DNA of 40,939 nucleotides from Clostridia bacterium (GTDB taxonomy: Bacteria; Bacillota; Clostridia; TANB77; CAG-508). The stretch is taken from contig JAAWKA010000013.1 of NCBI GenBank assembly GCA_022797145.1, positions 1 to 40,939 on the forward strand, given 5' to 3'. This document shows positions 1 through 6,813 of this stretch, piece by piece (position 1 is the stretch's first letter; each line of letters begins with the position of its first letter). The translations under genes and the position numbers were made by a program. The notes below the pieces were generated by a model. It saw nothing but the letters and a program-made list of their open reading frames with translations. It searched no databases and had not been told where the DNA came from.

Positions 1-7
1 AACATTT

Positions 8-123
<116 letters not shown>

Positions 124-135
124 TTTTTTTTATTT

Positions 136-185
136 AAAAAAGTATAAATTAGAAATATTAAAATTTTTAATTTATGCTTTTTTAA
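136..185 (+). terminator. Terminator of the rRNA operon
   Basis: A 16-bp AT-rich stem (136-151 with 168-183, one G-T pair) has a 3' arm ending in a T-run. It lies just behind the 5S gene and is a likely intrinsic terminator of the rRNA transcript. Confidence 0.65.
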
Positions 186-236
186 TTTAAAAATAAAAAG
201 CATTATATACATATAATAAGAAAGTTTTTTATTTAG

Positions 237-265
237 TAGACTTTTCCATTTGTCTGTGTTATAAT
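237..265 (+). promoter_or_regulatory. Candidate sigma-A promoter
   Basis: TAGACT (237-242) and a perfect TATAAT (260-265) are separated by 17 nt and lie about 35 nt ahead of the start at 301. The -35 box matches only 4 of 6, but the spacing and -10 box are ideal. Confidence 0.55.
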
Positions 266-300
266 TTAAAAATAAAATTTATTTATGGATGGTGAAAAAA

Positions 301-744
301 ATGTCAAAATCTAAAATTATAGAAGCAGGAATAACATTTATAAAAACAATAGTTAATAGAAATAAAGGTATTGCCGAAATAGAAGATAAAGAACAACTTA
401 AAAAGGCTATCAAAATTGAAATAGAAAAATTATCATCTAATAAACAAAATAACAAATTATATGATCAACTAAAAGAAATTTTAAAAGAATTTGACACTAT
501 ATATGATGAATTTTATAATAACTATACAAATAAGCCTGGACTATCACGAGAAGTAATTCAAAGTTCCCTTAAATTATCAAGAGAAATTGAAGGCTTAAAA
601 GGAAAAATAACTGAATTACAAAATTTCACAAATAGAGGAATTAGCCCTATCAAAAAAATAAAAAAACCAATAAAATTAATTCCTATAAATAGAGATTACG
701 AAAATGAAAATGAACATGAAATGAAATCTGGATTAGATAGATAG
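301..744 (+). CDS. Hypothetical small charged helical protein
   Basis: This 147-residue protein is not recognised. It is rich in Lys, Glu and Ile, has no signal peptide or membrane segment, and should be mostly alpha-helical; residues about 30-110 (KEQLKKAIKIEIEKL, then LSREIEGLKGKITEL) look capable of coiled coils. The tail from about 115 is basic and then acidic. The start at 301 is preferred over the ATG at 289, because 289 overlaps the GGTG Shine-Dalgarno, and the same GGTGAAAAAAATG arrangement occurs before rplK and rplJ here. It has its own candidate promoter and sits 14 nt before the flavin reductase gene, so the two are probably co-transcribed. Confidence 0.75.
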   Translation: MSKSKIIEAGITFIKTIVNRNKGIAEIEDKEQLKKAIKIEIEKLSSNKQNNKLYDQLKEILKEFDTIYDEFYNNYTNKPGLSREVIQSSLKLSREIEGLKGKITELQNFTNRGISPIKKIKKPIKLIPINRDYENENEHEMKSGLDR

Positions 745-758
745 AAAGAGGAAAATGT

Positions 759-1376
759 ATGTCAAAAATTACATGGAAATCTGGAACCTTTATATATCCA
801 TTACCAGCAGTAATGGTAACCTCTGGTAATATGGAAAAATCAAATATAATAACAGTTGCATGGACAGGCATATTAAACACTAATCCTGCTATTGTATATA
901 TTTCAGTAAGACCCACAAGATATTCATATGAATTAATAAAAAAACAAAAAGAATTTGTTATAAATTTAACAAATGAAAAATTAGCATATGCTACAGATTG
1001 GTGTGGAGTAAAATCAGGAAAAGATGTAGATAAATTTAAACAAATGAATTTAACAAAAGAAAAAGCAAATTTTGTTAAATGTCCCATGATAAAAGAAAGT
1101 CCAGTAACTATAGAATGTAAAGTAAAACAAATAAAAGAATTAGGAAGTCATCATATGTTTATTGCAGAAGTACTTTGTATAAACGCAGAAGAAAAATATA
1201 TTAATGAAAAAGGAGCCTTTGATATTTCAAAGTGCAACCTAATAGCATATTCAAACGGACATTATTACTCTTTGGGAAGAAAAATAGGGAGATTTGGATT
1301 TTCTGTGCAAAAGAAAAAAGCTAAAACAACAAAAAATAGAAGAGATTATAAAACAAAAAATAAATACAAAACATAA
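759..1376 (+). CDS. Flavin reductase-like FMN-binding protein
   Basis: A 205-residue member of the flavin reductase / DIM6-NTAB split-barrel family, which binds FMN and usually supplies reduced flavin or acts as a small NAD(P)H-flavin oxidoreductase. The N-terminal pattern (PLPAVMVTSG, then NIITVAWTG and AIVYISVRPTRYS) and the later segments EFVINLT and HHMFIAEV are typical of the family, as is a core of about 170 residues. The last 30 residues are very basic (KKKAKTTKNRRDYK), an unstructured extension. The protein is soluble with no signal peptide. The start is supported by an AAGAGG site just upstream. The physiological substrate cannot be told from sequence. Confidence 0.85.
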   Translation: MSKITWKSGTFIYPLPAVMVTSGNMEKSNIITVAWTGILNTNPAIVYISVRPTRYSYELIKKQKEFVINLTNEKLAYATDWCGVKSGKDVDKFKQMNLTKEKANFVKCPMIKESPVTIECKVKQIKELGSHHMFIAEVLCINAEEKYINEKGAFDISKCNLIAYSNGHYYSLGRKIGRFGFSVQKKKAKTTKNRRDYKTKNKYKT

Positions 1377-1424
1377 GCTTTTTCAAAAAAATTATAACAA
1401 AGATAAGAAAAATCACCTTAAATA

Positions 1425-1482
1425 TTGACATCACATGCAATTTATGATAAACTACTTTAGCATATTGTTTAAAAGATATGCT
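1425..1482 (+). promoter_or_regulatory. Promoter and leader hairpin of the rpmG-rplL operon
   Basis: A consensus TTGACA (1425-1430) is followed at 17 nt by TAAACT (1448-1453). Just downstream, AGCATAT (1459-1465) and ATATGCT (1476-1482) form a 7-bp dyad around a 10-nt loop, about 50 nt ahead of rpmG. No T-run follows, so the hairpin is more likely an RNA-stability or regulatory element than a terminator. Confidence 0.55.
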
Positions 1483-1530
1483 AACATCATTAAAAAAGTA
1501 AAGCTTAAAAGATTACGGAGGTGTATTTAA

Positions 1531-1695
1531 ATGGCTGCAAAAGGACCAAGAGAAGATATAACATTAGAATGTACAGAATGTAAAAGAAGAAACTATATGA
1601 CATCAAAAAATAAAAGAAATAATACAGATAGATTAGAAATAGTAAAATATTGTAAATTCTGTAAAAAACGTACAACACATAAAGAAACAAAATAA
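1531..1695 (+). CDS. rpmG: 50S ribosomal protein L33
   Basis: A 54-residue protein beginning MAAKGPRED, the bacterial L33 of the large subunit. It carries two cysteine pairs, CTEC near residue 14 and CKFC near residue 42, so it is the zinc-binding (C+) type rather than the zinc-independent paralogue. The Shine-Dalgarno ACGGAGGTG ends 7 nt before the ATG. It heads the operon with secE 25 nt downstream, the usual Firmicutes order. A tRNA-Trp gene that often lies between rpmG and secE is not present. Confidence 0.95.
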   Translation: MAAKGPREDITLECTECKRRNYMTSKNKRNNTDRLEIVKYCKFCKKRTTHKETK

Positions 1696-1720
1696 TGAGC
1701 TATTTTTAGGAGGAAACAAA

Positions 1721-2074
1721 ATGGCGAAAAATACTAATAATAAAAATGAAAACAAACATTTTTTTAAAGATTTTAAAGCAGAATTAAAAAAAGTTATATG
1801 GCCAACACCAAAACAAGTATTAAATAATACTACAGCAGTTATTACTATTGTATTAGTTACTGCTATTATTGTTTTTGTATTGGATTTAGCTTTTGAAAAA
1901 TTAAATACACATGGAATAGATAAATTAAAAAGTATTGTAAAAACAACAGAAGAAAATAATGTAATAGAAGAAAATACAGTACTAGATACACAAGAAAATA
2001 CAGAAAACACAGAAAACTCTGTAAACAATACTATTCCAGAAGATAATACCCAAGAAAGTGCAGAAACAGAATAA
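1721..2074 (+). CDS. secE: Preprotein translocase subunit SecE with acidic C-terminal extension
   Basis: SecE clamps the SecY channel in the cytoplasmic membrane. The conserved core occupies residues about 13-65: the amphipathic helix with KAELKKVIWPT followed by one membrane helix (AVITIVLVTAIIVFVLDLAF). Firmicutes SecE is usually about 60-75 residues; this one is 117, the extra being a C-terminal tail from about residue 70 rich in Glu, Asn and Thr (EENNVIEENTV, ENTENTENS) that would lie outside the membrane. AGGAGG precedes the ATG. It sits between rpmG and nusG as expected. The reading frame ends naturally 34 nt before nusG. Confidence 0.93.
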   Translation: MAKNTNNKNENKHFFKDFKAELKKVIWPTPKQVLNNTTAVITIVLVTAIIVFVLDLAFEKLNTHGIDKLKSIVKTTEENNVIEENTVLDTQENTENTENSVNNTIPEDNTQESAETE

Positions 2075-2108
2075 TTAAAATCTGTAAAAATAAGGGGGCT
2101 AAATTTGT

Positions 2109-2645
2109 ATGTCTCATATAAATGAAGATATAGGACCAAAATGGTATGTAGTTCATACATATTCAGGATATGAAAATAAAGTAAAAACAGACTTAGAAAA
2201 AACTATTAAAAATAGGGAATTAGAAAACTTTTTCTTTGAAATAGTAGTCCCAATGGAAGAACAAATAGAAATAAAAGATGGAAAAAGAAAAACAAATCTA
2301 AAAAAAGTTTTTCCAGGTTATGTTTTAATAAAGATGATAGTAACAGAGGAATCTTGGTACATAGTAAGAAATACAAGAGGAGTAACAGGATTTGTAGGTT
2401 CAGGAGCAGATCCAATACCACTTACAGAAGAAGAAATAAGAAATATGGGATTTGATACTGCATCAATTAACATAGATTATGAAGTCAATGATTCAGTAAA
2501 AGTAATAAATGGGCCATTTCTAGACTTCATAGGAACAGTACAAGAAATAAACAAAGAAAAAAACAAAGTAAAAGTGATGGTATCTATGTTTGGAAGAGAA
2601 ACACCAGTAGAGTTAGATTTCTCACAAGTGCAAAAAATTAGTTAA
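2109..2645 (+). CDS. nusG: Transcription termination/antitermination factor NusG
   Basis: A 178-residue NusG, an RNA polymerase-binding factor that modulates pausing and couples transcription to translation. The N-terminal NGN domain (residues about 10-115) shows [15 protein letters not shown] and FPGYVLIKM; the C-terminal KOW domain (about 125-178) shows [18 protein letters not shown] and [16 protein letters not shown]. Length and order are standard. An AGGGGG-type ribosome site precedes the ATG. It follows secE and precedes rplK, the canonical arrangement. Confidence 0.96.
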   Translation: MSHINEDIGPKWYVVHTYSGYENKVKTDLEKTIKNRELENFFFEIVVPMEEQIEIKDGKRKTNLKKVFPGYVLIKMIVTEESWYIVRNTRGVTGFVGSGADPIPLTEEEIRNMGFDTASINIDYEVNDSVKVINGPFLDFIGTVQEINKEKNKVKVMVSMFGRETPVELDFSQVQKIS

Positions 2646-2647
2646 TA

Positions 2648-2715
2648 AAAAGTTAAGAAATAAATTTTTAACTTTTAAAAATAAAAAATTAAATTAGAAA
2701 AATGATATCTAATTT
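2648..2715 (+). promoter_or_regulatory. Two hairpins in the nusG-rplK spacer
   Basis: The 100-nt spacer holds two dyads: AAAAGTTAA (2648-2656) with TTAACTTTT (2668-2676), and AAATTAGA (2691-2698) with TCTAATTT (2708-2715, 9-nt loop). Neither is followed by a clean T-run. They may be processing or regulatory structures for the rplK mRNA; in DNA this AT-rich, chance pairing is possible. Confidence 0.35.
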
Positions 2716-2745
2716 ATAACTTAAAATAAAAGGTAGGTGAAAAAA

Positions 2746-3174
2746 ATGGCAGAAAAAGAGATTACTAACATAGTTAAGTTACAAATAGAAGCAGGAAAAG
2801 CAACACCAGCTCCACCAGTAGGACCTGCATTAGGTTCAACAGGTATAAACATTATGCAGTTTACTAAAGAATTTAATGATAAAACATCAAACCAACCTGG
2901 AATGATAATACCAGTGGTTATAACAGTATATAAAGACAAATCATTTGACTTTATAACAAAAGTGCCACCAGTAGCAGTATTAATAAAAAAAGCAATAAAA
3001 ATAGAAAAAGGTTCAGGAAAACCAAATAAAGAAAAAGTTGCTACAATAACATTAGACCAAGTAAAACAAATAGCAGAACAAAAAATGGCAGACTTAAATG
3101 CAGCATCAATAGAAACAGCTATGAGCATGGTAAAAGGAACAGCTCGTTCAATGGGAGTTGTAGTATCAGAATAG
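2746..3174 (+). CDS. rplK: 50S ribosomal protein L11
   Basis: A 142-residue L11, part of the GTPase-associated centre of the large subunit. The N-terminal domain shows [20 protein letters not shown], the proline-rich region that contacts 23S rRNA and thiopeptide antibiotics; the C-terminal RNA-binding domain ends [10 protein letters not shown]. The start at 2746 is chosen because GGTAGGTG lies 6-7 nt upstream; the upstream in-frame GTG at 2737 is part of that site. It is followed by rplA after 48 nt containing a candidate L1 binding site. Confidence 0.96.
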   Translation: MAEKEITNIVKLQIEAGKATPAPPVGPALGSTGINIMQFTKEFNDKTSNQPGMIIPVVITVYKDKSFDFITKVPPVAVLIKKAIKIEKGSGKPNKEKVATITLDQVKQIAEQKMADLNAASIETAMSMVKGTARSMGVVVSE

Positions 3175-3182
3175 TATAAATA

Positions 3183-3211
3183 TTGGGAGAGCAGAAGCTC
3201 GTGAGTACCAA
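3183..3211 (+). promoter_or_regulatory. Candidate L1 autoregulatory mRNA site
   Basis: Just before the rplA ribosome site lies a compact structure: outer stem TTGG (3183-3186) with CCAA (3208-3211), inner stem GAGC (3189-3192) with GCTC (3197-3200) around an AGAA loop, and an asymmetric internal loop (GA opposite GTGAGTA). L1 is known to repress its own mRNA by binding two short helices joined by an asymmetric loop that mimics its 23S rRNA site. The fit is structural inference from position and shape. Confidence 0.5.
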
Positions 3212-3222
3212 AGGAGGAAAAA

Positions 3223-3906
3223 ATGAAACAAGGAAAAAGATATTTAGATGCTAAAAAAATGATAGAAGAAACAAAACTTTATGAAGCAAAAGAAGCAATG
3301 GAATTATTAGAAAAATTTCCAAAAGCAAAATTTGACGAAACAGTTGAATTACATGTAAAATTAGGAGTAGACTCAAAACATGCAGATCAACAAGTAAGAG
3401 GAACAGTAGTACTTCCAAATGGAACAGGAAAAACTTTAAGAGTTTTAGTATTTGCAAAAGGAGATAAAGCAAAAGAAGCAGAGGCAGCAGGAGCAGACTT
3501 TGTAGGAGCAGAGGATTTAATACCTAAAATAGAAAAAGAGAACTGGTTTGAATATGACGTTATAGTTGCAACACCAGATATGATGGGAGTTGTTGGTAGA
3601 CTAGGTAAAGTGCTAGGACCAAAAGGACTAATGCCAAATCCAAAATCAGGAACAGTAACAATGGAAGTTACAAAAGCAATTCAAGAAATAAAATCAGGAA
3701 AAGTAGAATATAGATTAGATAAAACTAATATTATTCATTTAGGATTTGGAAAAATATCATTTGGAGCAAATAAATTATTAGAAAACTATACAACAGTTAT
3801 AGATGCAATCACAAAAGCAAAACCAGCAGCAGCAAAAGGTCAATACATAAGAAGTGTTGCAGTAACTACAACAATGGGACCAAGTATATATATTAACCAA
3901 AAATAA
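3223..3906 (+). CDS. rplA: 50S ribosomal protein L1
   Basis: A 227-residue L1, the protein of the mobile L1 stalk that helps release E-site tRNA, and a translational repressor of its own operon in many bacteria. Typical segments are [13 protein letters not shown] at the N terminus, [13 protein letters not shown], the signature [22 protein letters not shown] in the middle, and GPSIYI at the end. Length matches the family. AAAGGAGG lies 6 nt before the ATG. The candidate L1 target sits directly upstream. Confidence 0.97.
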   Translation: MKQGKRYLDAKKMIEETKLYEAKEAMELLEKFPKAKFDETVELHVKLGVDSKHADQQVRGTVVLPNGTGKTLRVLVFAKGDKAKEAEAAGADFVGAEDLIPKIEKENWFEYDVIVATPDMMGVVGRLGKVLGPKGLMPNPKSGTVTMEVTKAIQEIKSGKVEYRLDKTNIIHLGFGKISFGANKLLENYTTVIDAITKAKPAAAKGQYIRSVAVTTTMGPSIYINQK

Positions 3907-3929
3907 TTATTTATATAAAAATAAAAATA

Positions 3930-4027
3930 GCCAAAGAAAGTAGGCAAAAGTAAGTCCTACCGAGGTATATATTTAGAGCGGATTAAACTACTCATTATAT
4001 GCTATGGCTATATAATGAGTAATTTTT
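3930..4027 (+). promoter_or_regulatory. Ribosomal L10 leader with intrinsic attenuator
   Basis: The region ahead of rplJ matches the conserved L10 leader of Firmicutes: CCAAAGAAAGTAGGC (3931-3945) and GTCCTACCGAGGT (3954-3966) form the long kinked stem that binds the L10(L12)4 complex. It is followed by an 11-bp terminator stem, TACTCATTATA (3989-3999) with TATAATGAGTA (4011-4021), and a T-run at 4023-4027. In this known mechanism, excess L10-L12 binding favours termination before rplJ-rplL. Confidence 0.9.
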
Positions 4028-4062
4028 ATATAAAAATATATAAGTTTTAGGAGGTGAAAAAA

Positions 4063-4560
4063 ATGGCAAATGAGAAAATAATCAAACAAAAAGCAGAAGA
4101 AGTAAATTCATTAGCAGAAACAATAAAGCAATCTAAATTAATACTATTAACAGATTATAGAGGAATAAATGTTACAGACGTAACAGAACTTAGAAAAAAT
4201 CTAAGAAATACAAATTCAGAATATAAAGTAATAAAAAATAACATAACAAGAAGAGCTTTAAAAGAATGTGGAATAGAAGGTCTTGACGAAATGTTATTAG
4301 GACCAACAGCAGTTGTACTAAATAAAGAAGATTACTTAGAGCCAGCAAAAATTATATATGAATATTCAAAGAAAAATGAATTCTATAAAATAAAAGCTGG
4401 AATAATAGAAGGAAAAGTAATGACAGCAGAAGAAATAATTACACTTGCAAAACTTCCATCAAGACAAACACTTCTTGGAATGCTTGCAGGAGCATTACTT
4501 GGAAATATTACGAAACTTGCAGTTTCATTAGACCAAGTGAGACTACAAAAAGAAGCATAA
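4063..4560 (+). CDS. rplJ: 50S ribosomal protein L10
   Basis: A 165-residue L10, the base of the ribosomal stalk that carries L7/L12 dimers and recruits translational GTPases. Visible signatures are KLILLTDYRGINVTDVTELR near residues 25-45, YKVIKNNITRRAL, and GPTAVVL; the C-terminal helix that docks L7/L12 spans roughly 130-165. The start at 4063 follows AGGAGGTG by 6 nt; the in-frame GTG at 4054 lies inside that site. Controlled by the L10 leader directly upstream; rplL follows after 75 nt. Confidence 0.96.
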   Translation: MANEKIIKQKAEEVNSLAETIKQSKLILLTDYRGINVTDVTELRKNLRNTNSEYKVIKNNITRRALKECGIEGLDEMLLGPTAVVLNKEDYLEPAKIIYEYSKKNEFYKIKAGIIEGKVMTAEEIITLAKLPSRQTLLGMLAGALLGNITKLAVSLDQVRLQKEA

Positions 4561-4635
4561 ATAAGAGTAGTGAACTTTATATCACTAAAAAATAATAAAG
4601 GGGAAACCCAAATAAAAAATAGGAGGAAATTTAAA

Positions 4636-5004
4636 ATGGCAAAAATAGAAGAATTATTAGAAACTATAGATACTTTAACAGTAGTGGAGTTATCTGAATT
4701 AGTAAAAGGAATAGAAGAAAAATATGGAGTATCAGCAGCAGCAGTTGCAGCTCCAGCAGCAGGAGGAGCAGTAGCAGGAGCTGCAGAAGAAAAATCTTCA
4801 TTTGATGTAGTATTAAAAGATGCAGGATCAAACAAAATTCAAGTTATAAAAGTAGTAAGAGATGCTACAGGATTAGGATTAAAAGAAGCAAAAGAATTAG
4901 TAGATGGAGCACCAAAAACAGTAAAAGAAGGAGCATCAAAAGAAGAAGCAGAAGAGTTAAAAGCTAAATTTACAGAAGCAGGAGCAGTAGTTGAACTAGC
5001 TTAA
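4636..5004 (+). CDS. rplL: 50S ribosomal protein L7/L12
   Basis: A 122-residue L7/L12, present as dimers on the stalk and needed for factor-dependent GTP hydrolysis. The N-terminal dimerisation domain (residues about 3-35, [19 protein letters not shown]) is followed by an Ala/Gly-rich hinge (about 37-55) and the C-terminal domain (about 56-122, with [20 protein letters not shown]). The start at 4636 follows AGGAGG at 4621 by 9 nt; the longer frame starting at 4570 would add unrelated residues. The spacer before it contains a small TAGTGA/TCACTA hairpin. A terminator follows, and rpoB does not. Confidence 0.97.
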   Translation: MAKIEELLETIDTLTVVELSELVKGIEEKYGVSAAAVAAPAAGGAVAGAAEEKSSFDVVLKDAGSNKIQVIKVVRDATGLGLKEAKELVDGAPKTVKEGASKEEAEELKAKFTEAGAVVELA

Positions 5005-5027
5005 AAAAGTTATATATGAAATAAAAA

Positions 5028-5050
5028 ATAAGCCCTAATATAGGGCTTAT
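5028..5050. terminator. Bidirectional terminator between rplL and the small reverse gene
   Basis: ATAAGCCCTA (5028-5037) pairs perfectly with TAGGGCTTAT (5041-5050) around a 3-nt loop. Read on the minus strand the stem is followed by TTTTTTAT, an excellent terminator for the gene at 5072-5236. On the plus strand the T-run is weaker (CTTTAAT), but the position after rplL fits. Confidence 0.85.
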
Positions 5051-5071
5051 CTTTAATAATAATAGTTTTTT

Positions 5072-5236
5072 TTAATAACGCAATGTTGTTTGAAAATATA
5101 ATACACCATTTTTGACAAATTTAGAACGGGCTCTCACTTCGGCAGTAGGATAATCTTCTTTAAAAGCTTTTACTAAGAAAACTAAGTGAAAAGGTTTAGC
5201 AGATTTTAAGGTAATAATATTTTTAGTATCCTTCAT
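5072..5236 (-). CDS. Hypothetical 54-residue protein
   Basis: I do not recognise this small protein (begins MKDTKNIITLKSAK, ends YFQTTLRY). It is basic, soluble in appearance and has no cysteine pair or membrane helix. It looks genuine because it has a strong ribosome site (AAAGGAG, 9 nt before the ATG at 5236), an almost perfect promoter upstream and a terminator immediately downstream, making it a one-gene transcription unit. An in-frame GTG 18 nt upstream would include the ribosome site in the coding region and is rejected. The pattern of alternating hydrophobic and charged residues (HLVFLVKAFKED, EVRARSKFV) suggests a small mixed alpha/beta fold. Confidence 0.7.
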   Translation of the reverse strand: MKDTKNIITLKSAKPFHLVFLVKAFKEDYPTAEVRARSKFVKNGVLYFQTTLRY

Positions 5237-5276
5237 AAAAATCTCTCCTTTCACAAATCACTATAATTACATATAT

Positions 5277-5305
5277 ATTGTATATTAATACTTACTATAT
5301 GTCAA
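5277..5305 (-). promoter_or_regulatory. Sigma-A promoter of the 54-residue gene
   Basis: On the minus strand, TTGACA (5300-5305) and TACAAT (5277-5282) are separated by 17 nt, 11 of 12 consensus positions. The transcript would start about 35 nt before the ATG at 5236. Confidence 0.75.
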
Positions 5306-5364
5306 TGAAAAATATTAATATATAAATTTAAAAATATGTAATTATATAATCTAAAGAGGTATAT

Positions 5365-6645
5365 ATGAAAATATTAATAAAAAATGCAACTCTTATTTCA
5401 ATGGATGAAAATAGAGAAAAAATAGAAAAAAATATAGATATTTTAATAGAGAAATCTATAATAAGTAAAATAGGAAAAAACATAAAGGAAAAAGCTGATA
5501 AAACAATAGATGCTAGTAACAAAATTATTATGCCAGGTTTAATAAATACTCATGCACACATAAGTATGAGCATTTTTAGGGAAACACTAGAAGGATATAC
5601 ATTACAAGAATGGTTAAATAAAAAAATATGGCCAATGGAAGATAAATTAACAAAAGAAGACATATATTATTCATCAAAATTATCATGTATAGAAATGATA
5701 AAAACAGGAACAACTACTGTGAATGATATGTATTTTATAGCTGAAGAAACAATAAAAGCAGCATTAGAGACAAAAGTAAGAATTCAAACCACAAGAACAT
5801 TAATAGATACAAAAAAAGATGGGAATGAAAAAATAAAAGAACTAGAGGACTTAATAAGAAAATACAGAAACAAATATGATACAATAACATTAAATGTTGG
5901 AATACACAGTTTTTATACAACAAATCCAGAATATATAAAAAAATGTGTAGAAATTTCAAAAAAATATAATTTATTAATACATATACATTTTTGTGAAAAC
6001 AAAAAAGAAGTAGAAGACATAAAAAAAATTTATGGAGTAAATAGTCCAGTAGAATTAATACAAAAATATTTTCAAGGAAGTCATGTAATATTAGCTCATG
6101 CTGTAAAAATATCAAAAGAAGATATAAAAAAATTAACAAAACAAAAAATTTACATATCACATTGTCCAATAAGTAATCTAAAATTAGGATGTGGAATTGC
6201 AAATATAAAAGAGCTATTAGAAAATAAAGTATGTGTTACATTGGGGACAGATGGGCAAGGAAGTGGAAGCAGTTTAGATTTATTTGAAGTAATGAAGTAT
6301 ACATCATTATTACAAAAAGGAATACAAGAAAATCCAAAAGTAATACCATCATATGAAGTATTAAAAATGGCTACAATAAATGGCGCAAAAGCACTTAATT
6401 TAGACTCTGAAATAGGAAGTATTAAGGAAGGAAAAAAAGCAGATATAATTATTTTAAATTTGGAAGACGTTTTAACAAAACCAATAAATAACATTTTTTC
6501 TCAAATAGTATATAATGTAAAAGGAACTAATGTAGAAACAGTTATAATAAATGGAGAAATAATAATGGAAAATAGAAAATTAAAAGAAAGTGAAGAAAAA
6601 ATTTATAAAAAAGTAGAAGAAATTATTAAAAGAATAGAAATTTAG
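5365..6645 (+). CDS. Amidohydrolase, MTA/SAH deaminase type
   Basis: A 426-residue metal-dependent amidohydrolase of the family containing 5-methylthioadenosine/S-adenosylhomocysteine deaminase (MtaD), guanine deaminase and chlorohydrolases. Metal ligands are visible: H63 and H65 in NTHAH, H206 or H208 in LIHIHFCEN, H245 in LAHAV and D296 in GTDGQGSGSS. The N-terminal small beta domain (ILIKNATLISMDE) and the C-terminal KKADIIILNLED complete the fold. The full-length protein most resembles MTA/SAH deaminases, which convert the adenine nucleoside to the inosine form; other aminohydrolase substrates are possible. The ribosome site is AAAGAGG. It appears monocistronic, cytoplasmic. Confidence 0.85.
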   Translation: MKILIKNATLISMDENREKIEKNIDILIEKSIISKIGKNIKEKADKTIDASNKIIMPGLINTHAHISMSIFRETLEGYTLQEWLNKKIWPMEDKLTKEDIYYSSKLSCIEMIKTGTTTVNDMYFIAEETIKAALETKVRIQTTRTLIDTKKDGNEKIKELEDLIRKYRNKYDTITLNVGIHSFYTTNPEYIKKCVEISKKYNLLIHIHFCENKKEVEDIKKIYGVNSPVELIQKYFQGSHVILAHAVKISKEDIKKLTKQKIYISHCPISNLKLGCGIANIKELLENKVCVTLGTDGQGSGSSLDLFEVMKYTSLLQKGIQENPKVIPSYEVLKMATINGAKALNLDSEIGSIKEGKKADIIILNLEDVLTKPINNIFSQIVYNVKGTNVETVIINGEIIMENRKLKESEEKIYKKVEEIIKRIEI

Positions 6646-6726
6646 TAATTTTTATACTACAGATAAAACACATGAAATAGTTAAAATTATAAACAATTAT
6701 AGAATTTAAATGTCATATTGTATAAT

Positions 6727-6777
6727 AAAAGAAATAATTGTATAAAAATTGACATTTAAAAGAAATAATTGTATAAT
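6727..6777 (+). promoter_or_regulatory. Consensus promoter with 19-bp tandem direct repeats
   Basis: TTGACA (6749-6754), 17 nt, TATAAT (6772-6777) form a perfect sigma-A promoter for the NlpC/P60 gene. A 19-bp repeat, AAAAGAAATAATTGTATAA, occurs exactly at 6727-6745 and 6758-6776, 31 bp apart, the second copy carrying the -10 box. A shorter relative (ATTGTATAATAAAAG) begins at 6717. The repeat may reflect promoter duplication or a binding site. Confidence 0.8.
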
Positions 6778-6813
6778 ATTTTAGAAAAAGCACATAAAAA
6801 AGGAGTATCATTT

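Noticed and set aside
1377..1530. A tRNA gene near rpmG-secE, as in many Firmicutes
   Set aside because: No cloverleaf or T-loop GGTTCGA-type sequence is present in the spacers.
4568..4609. Small hairpins (TAGTGA/TCACTA and GGGAAACCC) between rplJ and rplL as a terminator
   Set aside because: Stems are short and no T-run follows; at most an mRNA spacer structure.
6727..6776. CRISPR-like array from the 19-bp repeats
   Set aside because: Only two exact copies, too short, 12-bp intervening sequence that forms the -35 box, and no cas genes in the window.
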